Shown here in pieces: positions 46,680-57,097 of a stretch of DNA of 64,000 nucleotides. Positions within the stretch are counted from its first letter, which is position 1, and each line of letters starts with the position of its first letter. Source of the DNA: Heliocidaris tuberculata (taxonomy: Eukaryota; Echinodermata; Echinoidea; Camarodonta; Echinometridae); the NCBI GenBank assembly GCA_025618425.1, contig CM046836.1, positions 21,541,215 through 21,605,214 of the forward strand. The letters run 5' to 3'. The notes beneath the pieces are model-generated. The model ran no database searches. It saw only the letters and a program-made list of their open reading frames with translations, and was not told where the DNA came from. The translations under genes and the position numbers were made by a program.

Positions 46680-46911
46680 AAATCAAGCGTTGCTTGCAAA
46701 TCAGTGAATAATTATACCATTTTTTTGTGTTTCTTCAGGACATATATAGCTCTTATCCCAAATAACTGTCTGCTCTTTTCAATATGAAACAAAAATACAG
46801 AATACAAAATATGAAACAAAAACTCAGAAGAAAAGATCAAGATCCTGAAATAATAACTAGTAGATCATCAGATAGAAAAAGTGAATATGAAAAATGAATC
46901 TCCAAATTAGT
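46680..46911 (+). pseudogene. 3' remnant of a gene-3-type Ig receptor
   Basis: Matches 32620-32831 (stalk end, membrane helix and Lys-rich tail) through CAAATAACTGTCTGC, AAACAAAAATACAGAATACA and AAAGATCAAGATC, followed by matching 3' flank up to 47280. The ectodomain is gone and there are frame breaks, so only the tail survives, next to the TIR element ending at 46306. Confidence 0.75.
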
Positions 46912-47284
46912 ATTCGATTATTAAAGTTCACAATCCTTTCTAGAGAATTACATAGTAACCCGATATTATCAATATTTGTCTATATTCTTGATTCCACAAC
47001 TTGAATGCTGATCTGAAAGCAATAGTAGTAATAAAAATCTCATTAGCATTACCCACTGCAGGATGTGTATTACTAATGTATTAGTTTTCTAATAGATTAA
47101 TTGTATGATGGTCAATATGAAGCCTAATTTCCTGATATATAACGATGAAGCATATGCACTGAAACCGTCCCATACTTGAAAGTGATTATACAGATATATA
47201 TAAATTCTCCAATGGATTATATTTTTCATGTGTCTATAAAGAGATATACATGCTTCTCTCTCTCTCTATATATATATATATTAT
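46912..47284. other. 3' flank of the gene-3 remnant
   Basis: Aligned to 32832-33165 and ends in a CT/TA microsatellite at 47256-47282. Non-coding. Confidence 0.5.
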
Positions 47285-47454
47285 GTGTGAGAAATTTGTT
47301 CTAATACTATAGCATCGGCAACTCTCGAGGGTAAATTTACATAATGTGAGAAATCAATTGAATTGAATGAGAGAAATAATTTGCGTAGCTAAATTCATTT
47401 TCCTCCTTACTGACTCCCTTTTTGTGGAAATAACTGCAGGGTTTGCAAAAACTG

Positions 47455-47528
47455 TCTCCGCCGGGAGTCAAACCCGGGTCTTTGGCACTGTACGTTAAAC
47501 GCCTTAACCACTAGACCACGGATGCGGA
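47455..47528 (-). pseudogene. tRNA-like copy 1 (anticodon stem damaged)
   Basis: On the - strand TGGTCTAGTGG is an A box and GGGTTTGACTCCC a B-box/T arm. The 5' TCCGC pairs with 3' GCGGA. The anticodon arm (GTTTAACGTACAGTGCCAAA) no longer pairs fully. 74 nt. Confidence 0.4.
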
Positions 47529-47873
47529 TTGAGTGGTATTCGGCTACACCAGGTACAAACACCGACAGGCAGCCCTTGCAACCCTTCGCAGTTAATTTAT
47601 TCCTTTTCTTTGAGGGACAGGGGAGTATTGAACAATGAAAAGCCGCATGCCTAGCTAGATCCATGGCGGATTCATGTATTAGAATTAATTAATTATTTAC
47701 AATGTGTGAGAAATTTGTTCTAATACTATAGCATCGGCAACTCTCGAGGGTAAATTTACATAATGTGAGAAATCAATTGAATTGAATGAGAGAAATAATT
47801 TGTGTAGCTAAATTCATTTTCCTCCTTACTGACTTCATTTTTGTGGAAATAACTGCAGGGTTTGCAAAAACTG

Positions 47874-47928
47874 TCTCCGCCGGGAGTCGAACCCGGGTCT
47901 TTGGCACTGTACTCCAAACGCCTTAACC
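47874..47928 (-). pseudogene. tRNA-like copy 2, 5' truncated
   Basis: Keeps the T arm (GGGTTCGACTCCC, a perfect B-box core) and anticodon arm but breaks off at CCTTAACC, where the D arm and 5' acceptor strand should continue. Confidence 0.4.
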
Positions 47929-48141
47929 GATGCCGATGCTATAGTATTAGAACAAATTTCTCACACATTGTAAATAATTAATTAATTCTAATACATGAAT
48001 CCGCCATGGATCTAGCTAGGCATGCGGCTTTTCATTGTTCAATACTCCCCTGTCCCTCAAAGAAAAGGAATAAATTAACTGCGAAGGGTTGCAAGGGCTG
48101 CCTGTCGGTGTTTGTACCTGGTGTAGCCGAATACCACTCAA

Positions 48142-48215
48142 TCCGCATCCGTGGTCTAGTGGTTAAGGCGTTTGGCGTACAGTGCCAAAGACCCGGGTTT
48201 GACTCCCGGCGGAGA
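48142..48215 (+). tRNA. tRNA-like copy 3, best folded (putative anticodon ACA)
   Basis: 74 nt. Acceptor TCCGC/GCGGA with further mismatches, A box TGGTCTAGTGG, anticodon stem TTGGC/GCCAA with loop GTACAGT, T arm CCGGG-TTTGACT-CCCGG. The sequence is Glu-like in its 5' half. Its position in a multicopy palindromic repeat and the T-for-C change in the B box make a SINE-type or pseudo-tRNA more likely than a working gene. Confidence 0.35.
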
Positions 48216-48330
48216 CTGTTTTTGCAAACCCTGCAGTTATTTCCACAAAAAGGAAGTCAGTAAGGAGGAAAATGAATTTAGCTACGCAAATTATTTCTCT
48301 CATTCAATTCAACTGATTTCTCACATTATA

Positions 48331-48332
48331 TA

Positions 48333-48393
<61 letters not shown>
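48331..48393. repeat. (TA)n microsatellite
   Basis: About 30 TA units with one interruption. Confidence 0.9.
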
Positions 48394-48395
<2 letters not shown>

Positions 48396-49350
48396 GAAAC
48401 TGCAGCAATATACTGCAGCTTTGTTAAATACAAACTAACAAATGTTTTGTATATAATTTTGAAAATTAATTAGCATCTCTCAAGTAATTATGCATTACAT
48501 GTAATGGTGTATCAGTGAAGTTTATCTCTTGTGTGCAACGGTTTTACATATTTTAATGCTTTTTTTTACAAGTGCTGTGTGCATTTTGGGATATATTTAT
48601 TTACAGGATGATATCCATTCCCATAATGAAGTAAAATAAACTATTGTCATTCTAACCTTATGATCCATTTTCATAAACTTGGTTTCAAAAAATGAGAGGG
48701 ACTGGAAAGGCCCAAAGAAAAAAACATATCAGTTTAGAATTGGCTTTAAAATTGTTCAGGAGGAACTCCATGACTCTAACTATGATGGTATCATCTGTAC
48801 TACAATAAGAAACTTTAACAACAAATCTCATCTGCCTTTGAAAAATGGACTCCCCTCAGTGCAAGAGTGAAAAAAAAATTCCCTGGGGCCGTCATGCATG
48901 ACATGAAAAGATATCACTTTGAACTTACTGAATGACATTAGCATTGTCTCATGGTCCTCTATCAATCTACAGGTACATGTACCCTTGGAAGTTGGAAGAG
49001 GAACAAAACTTTGTACAAAAGTCAATAATGACATCACTCTCTACCAAAACAGTTAAGTAATCGGAGTTTGTTTGAGGAGGAAATTGAAAATGACTAAAAA
49101 TCCATGGGTAAAACACATCCGTTGCTAGCTGATTCACAAGGAACTGCACTGAGAGCTTCCACAAACATTGATGTGAATGATACACCATGTTATGTCAAAA
49201 TCAATCGCCTTTAATAGAGAAAAGAAAAAAAATATTTCCATATTATATGCAATTTTCATTGTTAATCTGTCTGTGCTGTACAACCATTTTCTTTTTTTCA
49301 CGTACATATTGTGTTCATGTTGATTGTTTATTTCTTGGTCTGTTTGTTTA
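48394..49350. repeat. Copy-B flank paralogous to 5600-5930 and 6900-7190
   Basis: Shares GCAGCAATATACTGCAG, the GAGAGGxACTGGAAAGGC region and GAAGTTGGAAGAGGAACAAA. It lacks the 6430-6900 tandem duplication of copy A. No gene. Confidence 0.6.
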
Positions 49351-50793
49351 TTACCCACGCCGATAAAATCGGCAGGGTTATGTAAAGGGTTCCGTATGTT
49401 TGTATGTTTGTTTGTTTGTTTGTTTGTTTGTTTGTTTGTTTGTGTACAAGATAACTAGAGAACGGGTGAACGGATTTGCACCAAATTTTCAGGGATTGTT
49501 TGGATAGTGACAGGAAAGAATCGATTAAATTTTGGTGATGATTGGTTGATCCCTGCAAATTCTGTGTGACCTTCTAGTCTTCTTCGTTGAGCATGGTGCT
49601 GACGCCATTACCAGTGTTAAGCTATCGATGCGCTTTGTTGGGATATCGGTATCGGCTCCTTAAATCTGAACAGCGGTGTATACGTGCGAAACGGTGATCT
49701 TTACATATAATATACTATATAGAGTCACACTGGTAATGGCGTCAGCACCATTCTCAACGAAGAAGAAAAAAATGTTTTTAACTACTGAATTATTAGTCTG
49801 GACTATCGTAAAATTGCCCGAGTAGTCCGGTGATTCTAAAAGCAATCCTTATTTGATCTAGAGACCGGTAAGAAACTTCACAGAAATGGATAGTATTGAT
49901 AGGAACAGTAAGTTTAGATTTAATTTCTCTCGAGTTTCTCACTTGCAGCAGAAAATGCTGCGGTAGCTAATGCAGCTAGACGCCGGATCGGACGGCCCAG
50001 CGCGTACATGGCAAACGGCCAAATTTCGGGCATCGGCTCAGATTAGCCGTGAAGTTTCATTACTTTTGCATTGTGATTGTTGATTTAGAACTCATCCTAG
50101 TTAATAATGTGGATTCTCTGGGTCTTTTACTACGGAATATCGAACATCATATTTATCAAATCTATCTGGAAAAAAAACTAGGTAGGATTTTTTATTCACT
50201 CATTCCGCCCCTTTAAAAAGCAAAGGTAGACCTAGTTCCTTTCCGTGTGCTCTAGATCGAACGTTGGACTAAATGTTGGCCTAGATTTAATTTCAGACCT
50301 ATATGAACATACTACCTCATAACACCTGTAAAATTACACTTCGAATGATGCCTACTGACTTTATTTCTCACGGCTAATCCCCCAAATTTCCTGTATCTAG
50401 CATACAAGTAGCAACACCAGCACCAACACCGAACGTGAAATGAAAATTTCTTAATCCCTAGGGTATAGTGTTAGTGAACGGAATTTTGTACATGAAATTA
50501 AACACCGGCTGCCGAGCTCGGTTCAGCAGACAACATCTGACAAAAATTAAACACCGGCAACCGGAACTACGTCAGAAAAACAGAGGTCAACACCTAACAC
50601 CGACTGATTTTGTTCTCATTTCATAGTTGGTGTTAGATCATGATTTCGCAGTAAAATAAACATTAACCACAAACACCAACACCGAGCGTGAAATCACCCA
50701 ATGAGTAGATTTCAGTTTTGACCCCATAGTATAGTATTGCAACTACTCTGTAGCACCGCCAAGGCGTGGGTCTGCCGCCTAATTGACGGTCCC
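49351..50793. mobile_element. 1.44-kb insertion specific to copy B
   Basis: Starts ACCCACGCCGATAAAATCGG and ends with GGCGTGGGTCTGCCG near 50763, so short end words are inverted. An internal inverted pair (GCTGACGCCATTACCAGTGT at 49600 and its complement at 49731) and a (TTTG)n tract at 49405-49442 are present. Copy A at about 7190 lacks it. No ORF with coding character. Confidence 0.6.
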
Positions 50794-51149
50794 TCTAGTT
50801 CATTGTTTGTTTTTGTTTCATTTTTTCTGATTTTGGCTTTTCTGTGTGTTTGAATATGGATGGGTGCATGAGTATGTGAATGTATTTTCAATTTAAATTT
50901 TCCCACATTGGCACATTCCCAGGTCCATTTTGTTTTCATGGTCGATCATCACAGGAAGAGATTTACTACCATGTATTCATTACAAAACATTTCAATTCTA
51001 CTTCATCCTTTCACCAACTTTCCAAAAAGACAATGAAAAACTACTTGTGCTAAGTTTTGAAGTCAACTGCATGCTGTTTCCCCATCTCATGAAGTTCAAA
51101 ATATCTCTAAAAGGATTATGAACATAATAGGAACAAAAATTGTAAGCAT

Positions 51150-52385
51150 TTTTAGACATCATTTTCCCCCCGGGATTGATGCATACATGTTTATAATATG
51201 CAAGATAGTAAAGCAGAATTATATATGGTCCTAAATTTATTTTATGAATACATGTACATCAGTTATAGCCTGAAAACCTGAAAACAGAGGCTGTCAAAAT
51301 TTTAGCCGAAATTTTCATGATAGACACATTTTATTTCAGGCAATTTTTCTAATCCAGCAGAAAAATTTTCCTCCATACTTCAAGGGATTCTACATAATTC
51401 TCTGCATGATCCAACAATTATCCAGTAGTTAGAGGTAACATCATATACACATGAGTATGTTTAGTAATGTAAGATAACTCTATGGGGAAATATTTAGTTT
51501 TTTTTGCAACCTGATTCTTTATGCAAAACTTACTGGTAGTCACCAGATACATTTCATCGTGTTCCATCCATCTTTAGCTACGTTCATACGGGACTTGTGG
51601 TTTTGAAACTTTAAGTTAGCAAAACTTTAAGTTAACGAAACAATGACTCACTAACCACGATGAGGGTTCACAAGGGCCTGAAACAACGATGCTCATTGTT
51701 CTGAAACTACAAGCCAAGCGTTGGTAGTTGTTAACACTGGAAGTAGATACCGATGATTGTGTGTGCAGTACACATATAGATCCTTTGTTCATAATTCGTG
51801 CGAAGAGTATGACCCGGAAGTTTAACATAAACAGAACTACAAGTGAACTTAAAGTTTTGAAAATACAAGTCCATTCATATAGTCTGAAACTACAAGATAA
51901 CTACACATACAAATTAACTTAAAGTTTTGAAACTACAAGCAAAACTTAAGGTAATGTAGAGTTTTGGTAAGCCCTCAAAAAGTTTTCATCAGATTTCTTC
52001 AATTTTTGTTGATAAATAGCAAGATACAAGCAATACTAAGACACTGTGAGTCATGAAAAGGCTTAGTAATTTCCATATTCTGGTCAATAAAAGGCAATTT
52101 ATGAAATTACAGGCTTTGTTCTATGTAGTCTTTACACATCCCATCAACATTTTATGCTTGAGTGAGCAATTAACTACTTTGTTGAGTGTTTCAAAATGTT
52201 GCTTTTGGTATTAAGTCATTTAATTTCACCTGGCTTGCTCACTCAACCATAAATTTTTGATGAGATATATCAGGACATACAGTGAACAAAGTCTGTTCTT
52301 TCATAAATTGTCTTTTAATGATCAAAATATAATATTTTAAAGCCTTTTCATGACTCTCAACTTTCCTGATACCAGCCAGAACATA
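51150..52385. repeat. Inverted duplication, left member
   Basis: Reverse complement of 57100-58326. Landmarks: TAGCCTGAAAACCTGAAAAC at 51265 and its complement near 58190, and ATACCAGCCAGAACATAAAC at 52370 and its complement at 57100. The first 750 bp also match copy A (7540-8349), so this member is the older one. Confidence 0.85.
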
Positions 52386-52840
52386 AACAAACATTTGTCA
52401 AGTATGGATTTTGCAACATTTCACAAAAATTGGTTTTGCTCACTCAAGTGTAAAATATTGTGAGATATTTTGGAGTCATATGATAGAAAAGGCCCTAAGA
52501 TTTCCACAGGTATGAACATTTCCTGAAAATATTTTGAAATATTGAAATGGGGAGACTTTTTTCAACTGTCAATTTTAAACGGTTCTAAACTTTGTTCATA
52601 GAAGCCAGGACAAATACCAATTCTTGTCAAGTCTGAATTTTGCACCCTTTCACAAAAGTGGTTTTTGATCACTCAAGCTTAATAAACAAGTTAATTCTTT
52701 AAAAACTCTGCATCAACAGAAAGAGATTGATAGGCTAATGCTGACATACATGCATTGCCATTCCCAGTACCAAGTTGAAACGATTCCAACATTGCCAATG
52801 TTACATGCCAGGGTGATGTCGACATCAATGTACATCATAC

Positions 52841-52874
52841 CAAGGAGTTATCACAGAACTGTGATAACTCCTTG
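52841..52874. mobile_element. 34-bp perfect hairpin insertion with 7-bp flanking repeat
   Basis: CAAGGAGTTATCACAG, AA, CTGTGATAACTCCTTG, with ATCATAC directly repeated on either side (52834-52840, 52875-52881). Copy A at about 10697 has a single ATCATAC and no hairpin. Confidence 0.8.
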
Positions 52875-53214
52875 ATCATACGTACTACATGCACAAGAAA
52901 AGCAATTGATCATTAGAGAAGGCTCCTGAAAAGAGCTATTTGACTCAAATGATGTCACAAAGGATATATAAGGTAAGTATATATTATGTTGTATTTCTAC
53001 CAGGTGTTAAAAAGTAACATTTGTCACATTTCACAAATTCTGAAGTTTCAACTCAGTTCAAATTGAAGTTAGCACATTGCTTAGTACGTTGTCCAAATAT
53101 TACCCCTTGAGTGAATGCGACTGCATCTTTTCTTGATAAAGAGGTCTATCACTCTATATTCAGAGGATATGAATGTATCTTGTCTATACTTACAGCACTG
53201 ACTGTTTTTTAAAA

Positions 53215-53912
53215 ACAGATATATGGCACAAATCAAGGCAGGGGAAATGCCATCTCATACGACCATGGCTCATTCTACCCCACATTTGAAGCCTAAATGG
53301 AGGGCTGCAGTCTACGGATTATTGCTGTTTTATCACATTGAAATCAAGCCTGACAATTCAGAAAGGAATTAGAAATCGATTCCTGGTGGACAGATCTACT
53401 CATGTATTGTATTTGTTTCAAACTCTGATGATATTTATAAGCTGGAAATCTTAAGCTGACGGATCAGTCAGAAAAAAGCTGGAACACAACACAGAACACT
53501 GCGGTTTCAATTTGCAAGATTTGTGACAGAACCACCCGACACAGGAATACAGTGCTCTACAAGACATTGTGCTTGCATGGTTTTCATCATTTGTACAACT
53601 GGCTCGCTTTTAACAACATGCAGATATAGTAATTTCCTTCTGGAAATTTACTGACAAAGAAACTGAGGATCGAGTGCGACCTCCAAAGTGTAACTTATCT
53701 TATTGCACTAAGCCATATCATTCGCTTGTACATACAAATATTTGTCACACTCACTTTCTCTCATTTGCAATTATTCAACTAACCTCTTTGGACTGTTATA
53801 GTACTTCTAGTCCAATCTCAATAGTTTTAACCATATTTAGAATATACATGTAGAAGGGAAACAATTCAATAACTTGTTATTTTAGGGGGAAGTCTGCATT
53901 CAAACGTTCAAA
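53215..53912 (+). promoter_or_regulatory. Conserved upstream region of Ig gene 5
   Basis: Near-identical to 11040-11739, with the same words as described for gene 2. Confidence 0.5.
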
Positions 53913-54878
53913 ATGGTTTTGTTTCACCCATCGAAGGCTGGATTTAAAATTACAAAACTAATAATTTCTATCATATTGTTCATTCTATATGGATGCCAAT
54001 CTACACAAATAAGACAAGGGCAAGACACTCAATTAAATTTCCCAAATCCATGTGATAGTACAGAAGTCACACTACAGCACAGGAACAAAGCTCCATTTTA
54101 TAACTCTAGAGATGGCTCATCTTATCCATTGCCTACTGATCAGGCACACAGATTCAAAGTACAGAACAAAAGAAACAGTGTCAACTGCTCTCTAGACCTC
54201 ACAATAAGCAATTCAGTGAGAGGTGATGAAGGAACATACATTTTGTCTGTATATAAGGATGGGCAAATATTAGTTGATGATACACATAGGATCTGGTTGG
54301 GCATAGAATATCCTCCCGGTAAAGCATCATGTGTTAAGGAAGAAGACAAGGGTGGAGGCTGGGTTGCGATGGAATGTACAGCTGATGTTGGGAATCTAGC
54401 AGGGAAGATTGAATGCTATCAAAATGGTGATAAAATGCCATCACTATCTGACCCTGTTGAAACAGTCACTACTTTGACAGAAATCATATTGATTAGGAAA
54501 ACACAGCCAACATTCTGTTGTTCTTCCACTTTGAATGAAGACAAAACTCGATGTGAATGTAATGATACTGCCTTGAATATACTGGATGAAAGTAGCAAAG
54601 ATCCTTGTCCTATGACATCACTGATCACAGTAATACCTCCTATTTACAATGCCACAGACACAGAAAACAATCACACTGATCACTTTTCTACCATGACAAC
54701 CTACACTTCCATGATGATGAAAGATGACAAATGCAAAGTAGTGATCATTATTTCAATTTTTTTGATTTTTCAAGTTATAATACTGCTCTTTACTTTGTGT
54801 TTTCTATATGTCCGCTTTAAAATGATAACACAACACAGAACCCAACATAATGCTCAAAATGAAACATGCATCATTTAG
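53913..54878 (+). CDS. Ig-superfamily type I membrane protein, gene 5
   Basis: Intact 321-residue single-exon ORF, the copy-B partner of gene 2, with the same layout: signal peptide 1-31, V-like domain with Cys47 and Cys92 and Leu111 in the F-strand Cys position, second domain with Cys140/154/168/202/203/214/216, Thr-rich stalk, membrane helix about 275-299 and a tail of about 22 residues. I count 18 residue differences from gene 2 and about nine silent ones. Six replacements fall in residues 185-208, and three of these (Lys196, Thr200, Asn208) plus a silent Cys codon match gene 3, suggesting a conversion tract. Changes at 44-45 (Ser-Tyr to Pro-Asn) lie just before the B-strand Cys. AATAAA at 54982. 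Role inferred as for genes 2 and 4. Confidence 0.88.
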   Translation: MVLFHPSKAGFKITKLIISIILFILYGCQSTQIRQGQDTQLNFPNPCDSTEVTLQHRNKAPFYNSRDGSSYPLPTDQAHRFKVQNKRNSVNCSLDLTISNSVRGDEGTYILSVYKDGQILVDDTHRIWLGIEYPPGKASCVKEEDKGGGWVAMECTADVGNLAGKIECYQNGDKMPSLSDPVETVTTLTEIILIRKTQPTFCCSSTLNEDKTRCECNDTALNILDESSKDPCPMTSLITVIPPIYNATDTENNHTDHFSTMTTYTSMMMKDDKCKVVIIISIFLIFQVIILLFTLCFLYVRFKMITQHRTQHNAQNETCII

Positions 54879-54981
54879 AAAAAATCAAATTGTGTGATAT
54901 TTCAATCTGGTACCCAATCATTTATAAAACATATTATTCAACTTGTGTGGCAATGATTTTTGTGCTTTACAGAATGCTACC

Positions 54982-54987
54982 AATAAA
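54982..54987 (+). terminator. Polyadenylation signal AATAAA of gene 5
   Basis: Same site as for gene 2, about 100 bases after the stop. Confidence 0.5.
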
Positions 54988-55227
54988 GAAATGAATTGCT
55001 CATAAGGATTATAAAATTTAATGAAATTATTAATACGTACAAATTGCAATTTGAAACACAAATTTGACCATTTGTACATTTGTCAAAGAAATGGTATGCT
55101 GGCAGCATGTAGTTTAATGTAATCAAAACTCTCCCAACATCTAATATACTGAGACTTTCATGCATCCTATTGTCATATATGCAATAAAAATGTAATGGAT
55201 TTTCCAGGGCAAAATTGGCACCACTCC

Positions 55228-56158
55228 AGTTTCCTTTCGAAGTGGTCTTGTGGACCGGTCCTGCCAGAATTTAGGAACGGGTCTTAATAAGAGCAGTTCT
55301 TAACGGCTCTAACGTGAAGTGTGTATGCGAAAGCGATCCCATAAAGTGTACTTTTCAACCGGTGGTGAGTGTGTGTGTGTTGCGCAGGAAATCAAGTGTG
55401 ATTTCCTTGATTTTCCTATAAGTGCAGGCCATCACTGTATGATAGAATGATGAAAAGAAAGAAAACATAAGAAAAGAGAGAAAGAGGGATGGATAGAATG
55501 ATAAAAACAAAGAAAAATAAGAAATTTAAAGAAAGAGAAGATGATAGAAAGAAAACATAAGGAAAGACAGAAAGCGGAAATGATGAAATTATGAAAACAG
55601 AGAAAATATACAAAGGGGAAATTATGTCAAAGGGGAATGATAAAAACAAAGAAAAACATAAGAAAAGGTAAAGAAAGAGAAGACGAAACGGCACTCATTT
55701 ACTTTCGCACCGGGTACTCAAAATTTGATTTGATCACATAGGTTAGGGTAAGGGTTAGTGTACCCAAACTATGTGATTAAATCAAATTTTGGGTACCCGG
55801 TGCGAAAGTAAATTAGTGCTGACAAAACTATGATGAAAACAAAAGAAGACAAGGAAAAGGTAAAAAGACATGATGATAGAATGATGTACACACAGAGAAA
55901 AAAAAAGGAAAGTTGAAAAAATAGAAGCCTTGGAAGATATAAAGATAAATGCATCAGGCAGGCAGTATACGGTTTGAATCTCGTGCGAAAAAAAATTCAC
56001 TAAGCTGACCTGTGCTGCCATAGCAACAAGACCACATTGACTTGTTGATCAATTTTGAAACGCAAAAATGCATGAAGTGTGAATGCTATCAAACCGTTCT
56101 TCAAGAACCGTTCCTCTAGACCGGTCTAGGACCGTCTAACAGGGAATGTGAATGGGGC
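55228..56158. mobile_element. Copy-B counterpart of the 12975-13896 insertion
   Basis: Same ends, AAAGA-rich centre and telomere-looped foldback (55691-55819). Just before it, copy B retains about 90 bp (about 55060-55155, including a AAATGGTATGCTGGCAGCAT word) that copy A has lost but that the gene-1 flank also has (about 3735-3810). Confidence 0.55.
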
Positions 56159-56309
56159 CTAATGTTAGCTTGTTGGTAGGTTTAATTGAGTAGTAGACCT
56201 AATTTAGGAAGAAATCTCAGAAATTTGTCAAGATAAATTTATCATATGTACAATATCAAGTAACTAATTAAGGACTCAAATTCATATTTTGATGAGTGGC
56301 AATAATTAC

Positions 56310-56311
56310 TG

Positions 56312-56364
<53 letters not shown>
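56310..56364. repeat. (TA)n microsatellite
   Basis: About 24 TA units, longer than the copy-A tract at 14054. Confidence 0.9.
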
Positions 56365-56370
<6 letters not shown>

Positions 56371-56880
56371 TTACAGATGTATATATGTTTGTGTTTCCTT
56401 CAATACAGTTGTATATAAAATTAGGGAGTGAGGATTTGTCAATATCATATAGATACAATTGCATACGTGTATAATTATATGGACATATTGCTAATACCGA
56501 ATTGCCTTGGAAATCATACTAAATGTGCTATTTCAATATTATTGACTGGCCTTGAAGGGAATATCATATTGCCCACAATAGAATCACATTTCTGAGTCGT
56601 AGATGAGGGCAATATGGTTCTGTGAATATTCAATATCCCCCAAAGTAGAGCAAGCCAATATTCTAAATATATATCCAGCAAAGGCCTATTGGGTAGACAT
56701 TTCAAAGTTTTGTCTGTTGCGAGCAAGAAGGGCACTAACATATTATCATTTAACACATGAAGATTTAACACACCTTTGGCTCTCCAGAGATGGTTCGTTT
56801 CCCCTTGGACCCTCTGGTGGGTCATGGAACACCTATTCATATCATACATTCAAAGCAAAGCAATAATGATATACATGTAC

Positions 56881-57097
56881 TAGGGTGTCTGAAATCACAC
56901 TGAAAAGTGTCAGCTTAAAAACGTGCTGATTCAGGGGGGAAAATGGCACAATTTGGGGGGCAAATTCATCCAGCTTAATGTGATCTGATTAATTTTTATC
57001 TCATATTTGGAATGTATGGAAAGAGAAAATCCTGGTCATTCTTTTGACACTAAGGACAGGTTTTTAGGCTCACTAGAAAATTAAAATAAGAGATAAA
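56881..57097. mobile_element. 5' fragment of the hAT-like element
   Basis: The first 217 bp of the 14594-type element, starting TAGGGTGTCTG after ACATGTAC, then cut off at AAGAGATAAATT by the inverted duplication. Confidence 0.75.

Larger units (their letters stand above)
47285..48330. mobile_element. Palindromic element with three tRNA-like segments
   Basis: A segment beginning GTGAGAAATTTGTTCTAATA (47288) is repeated directly at 47704 and inverted at 47935-47975. The block 47400-47690 is inverted at about 47980-48330. Each arm contains a tRNA-like segment, and TA microsatellites border it. Specific to copy B. The ORFs at 47407-47664 and 48006-48263 are translations of the repeat, not genes. 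Confidence 0.75.

Noticed and set aside
47407..48263. Twin 85-codon ORFs (47407-47664 -, 48006-48263 +) nearly identical in sequence
   Set aside because: They are the same inverted repeat read through tRNA-like segments (the VVKAFxVQCQRPGFDSRR type string is a translated tRNA), not a protein gene.
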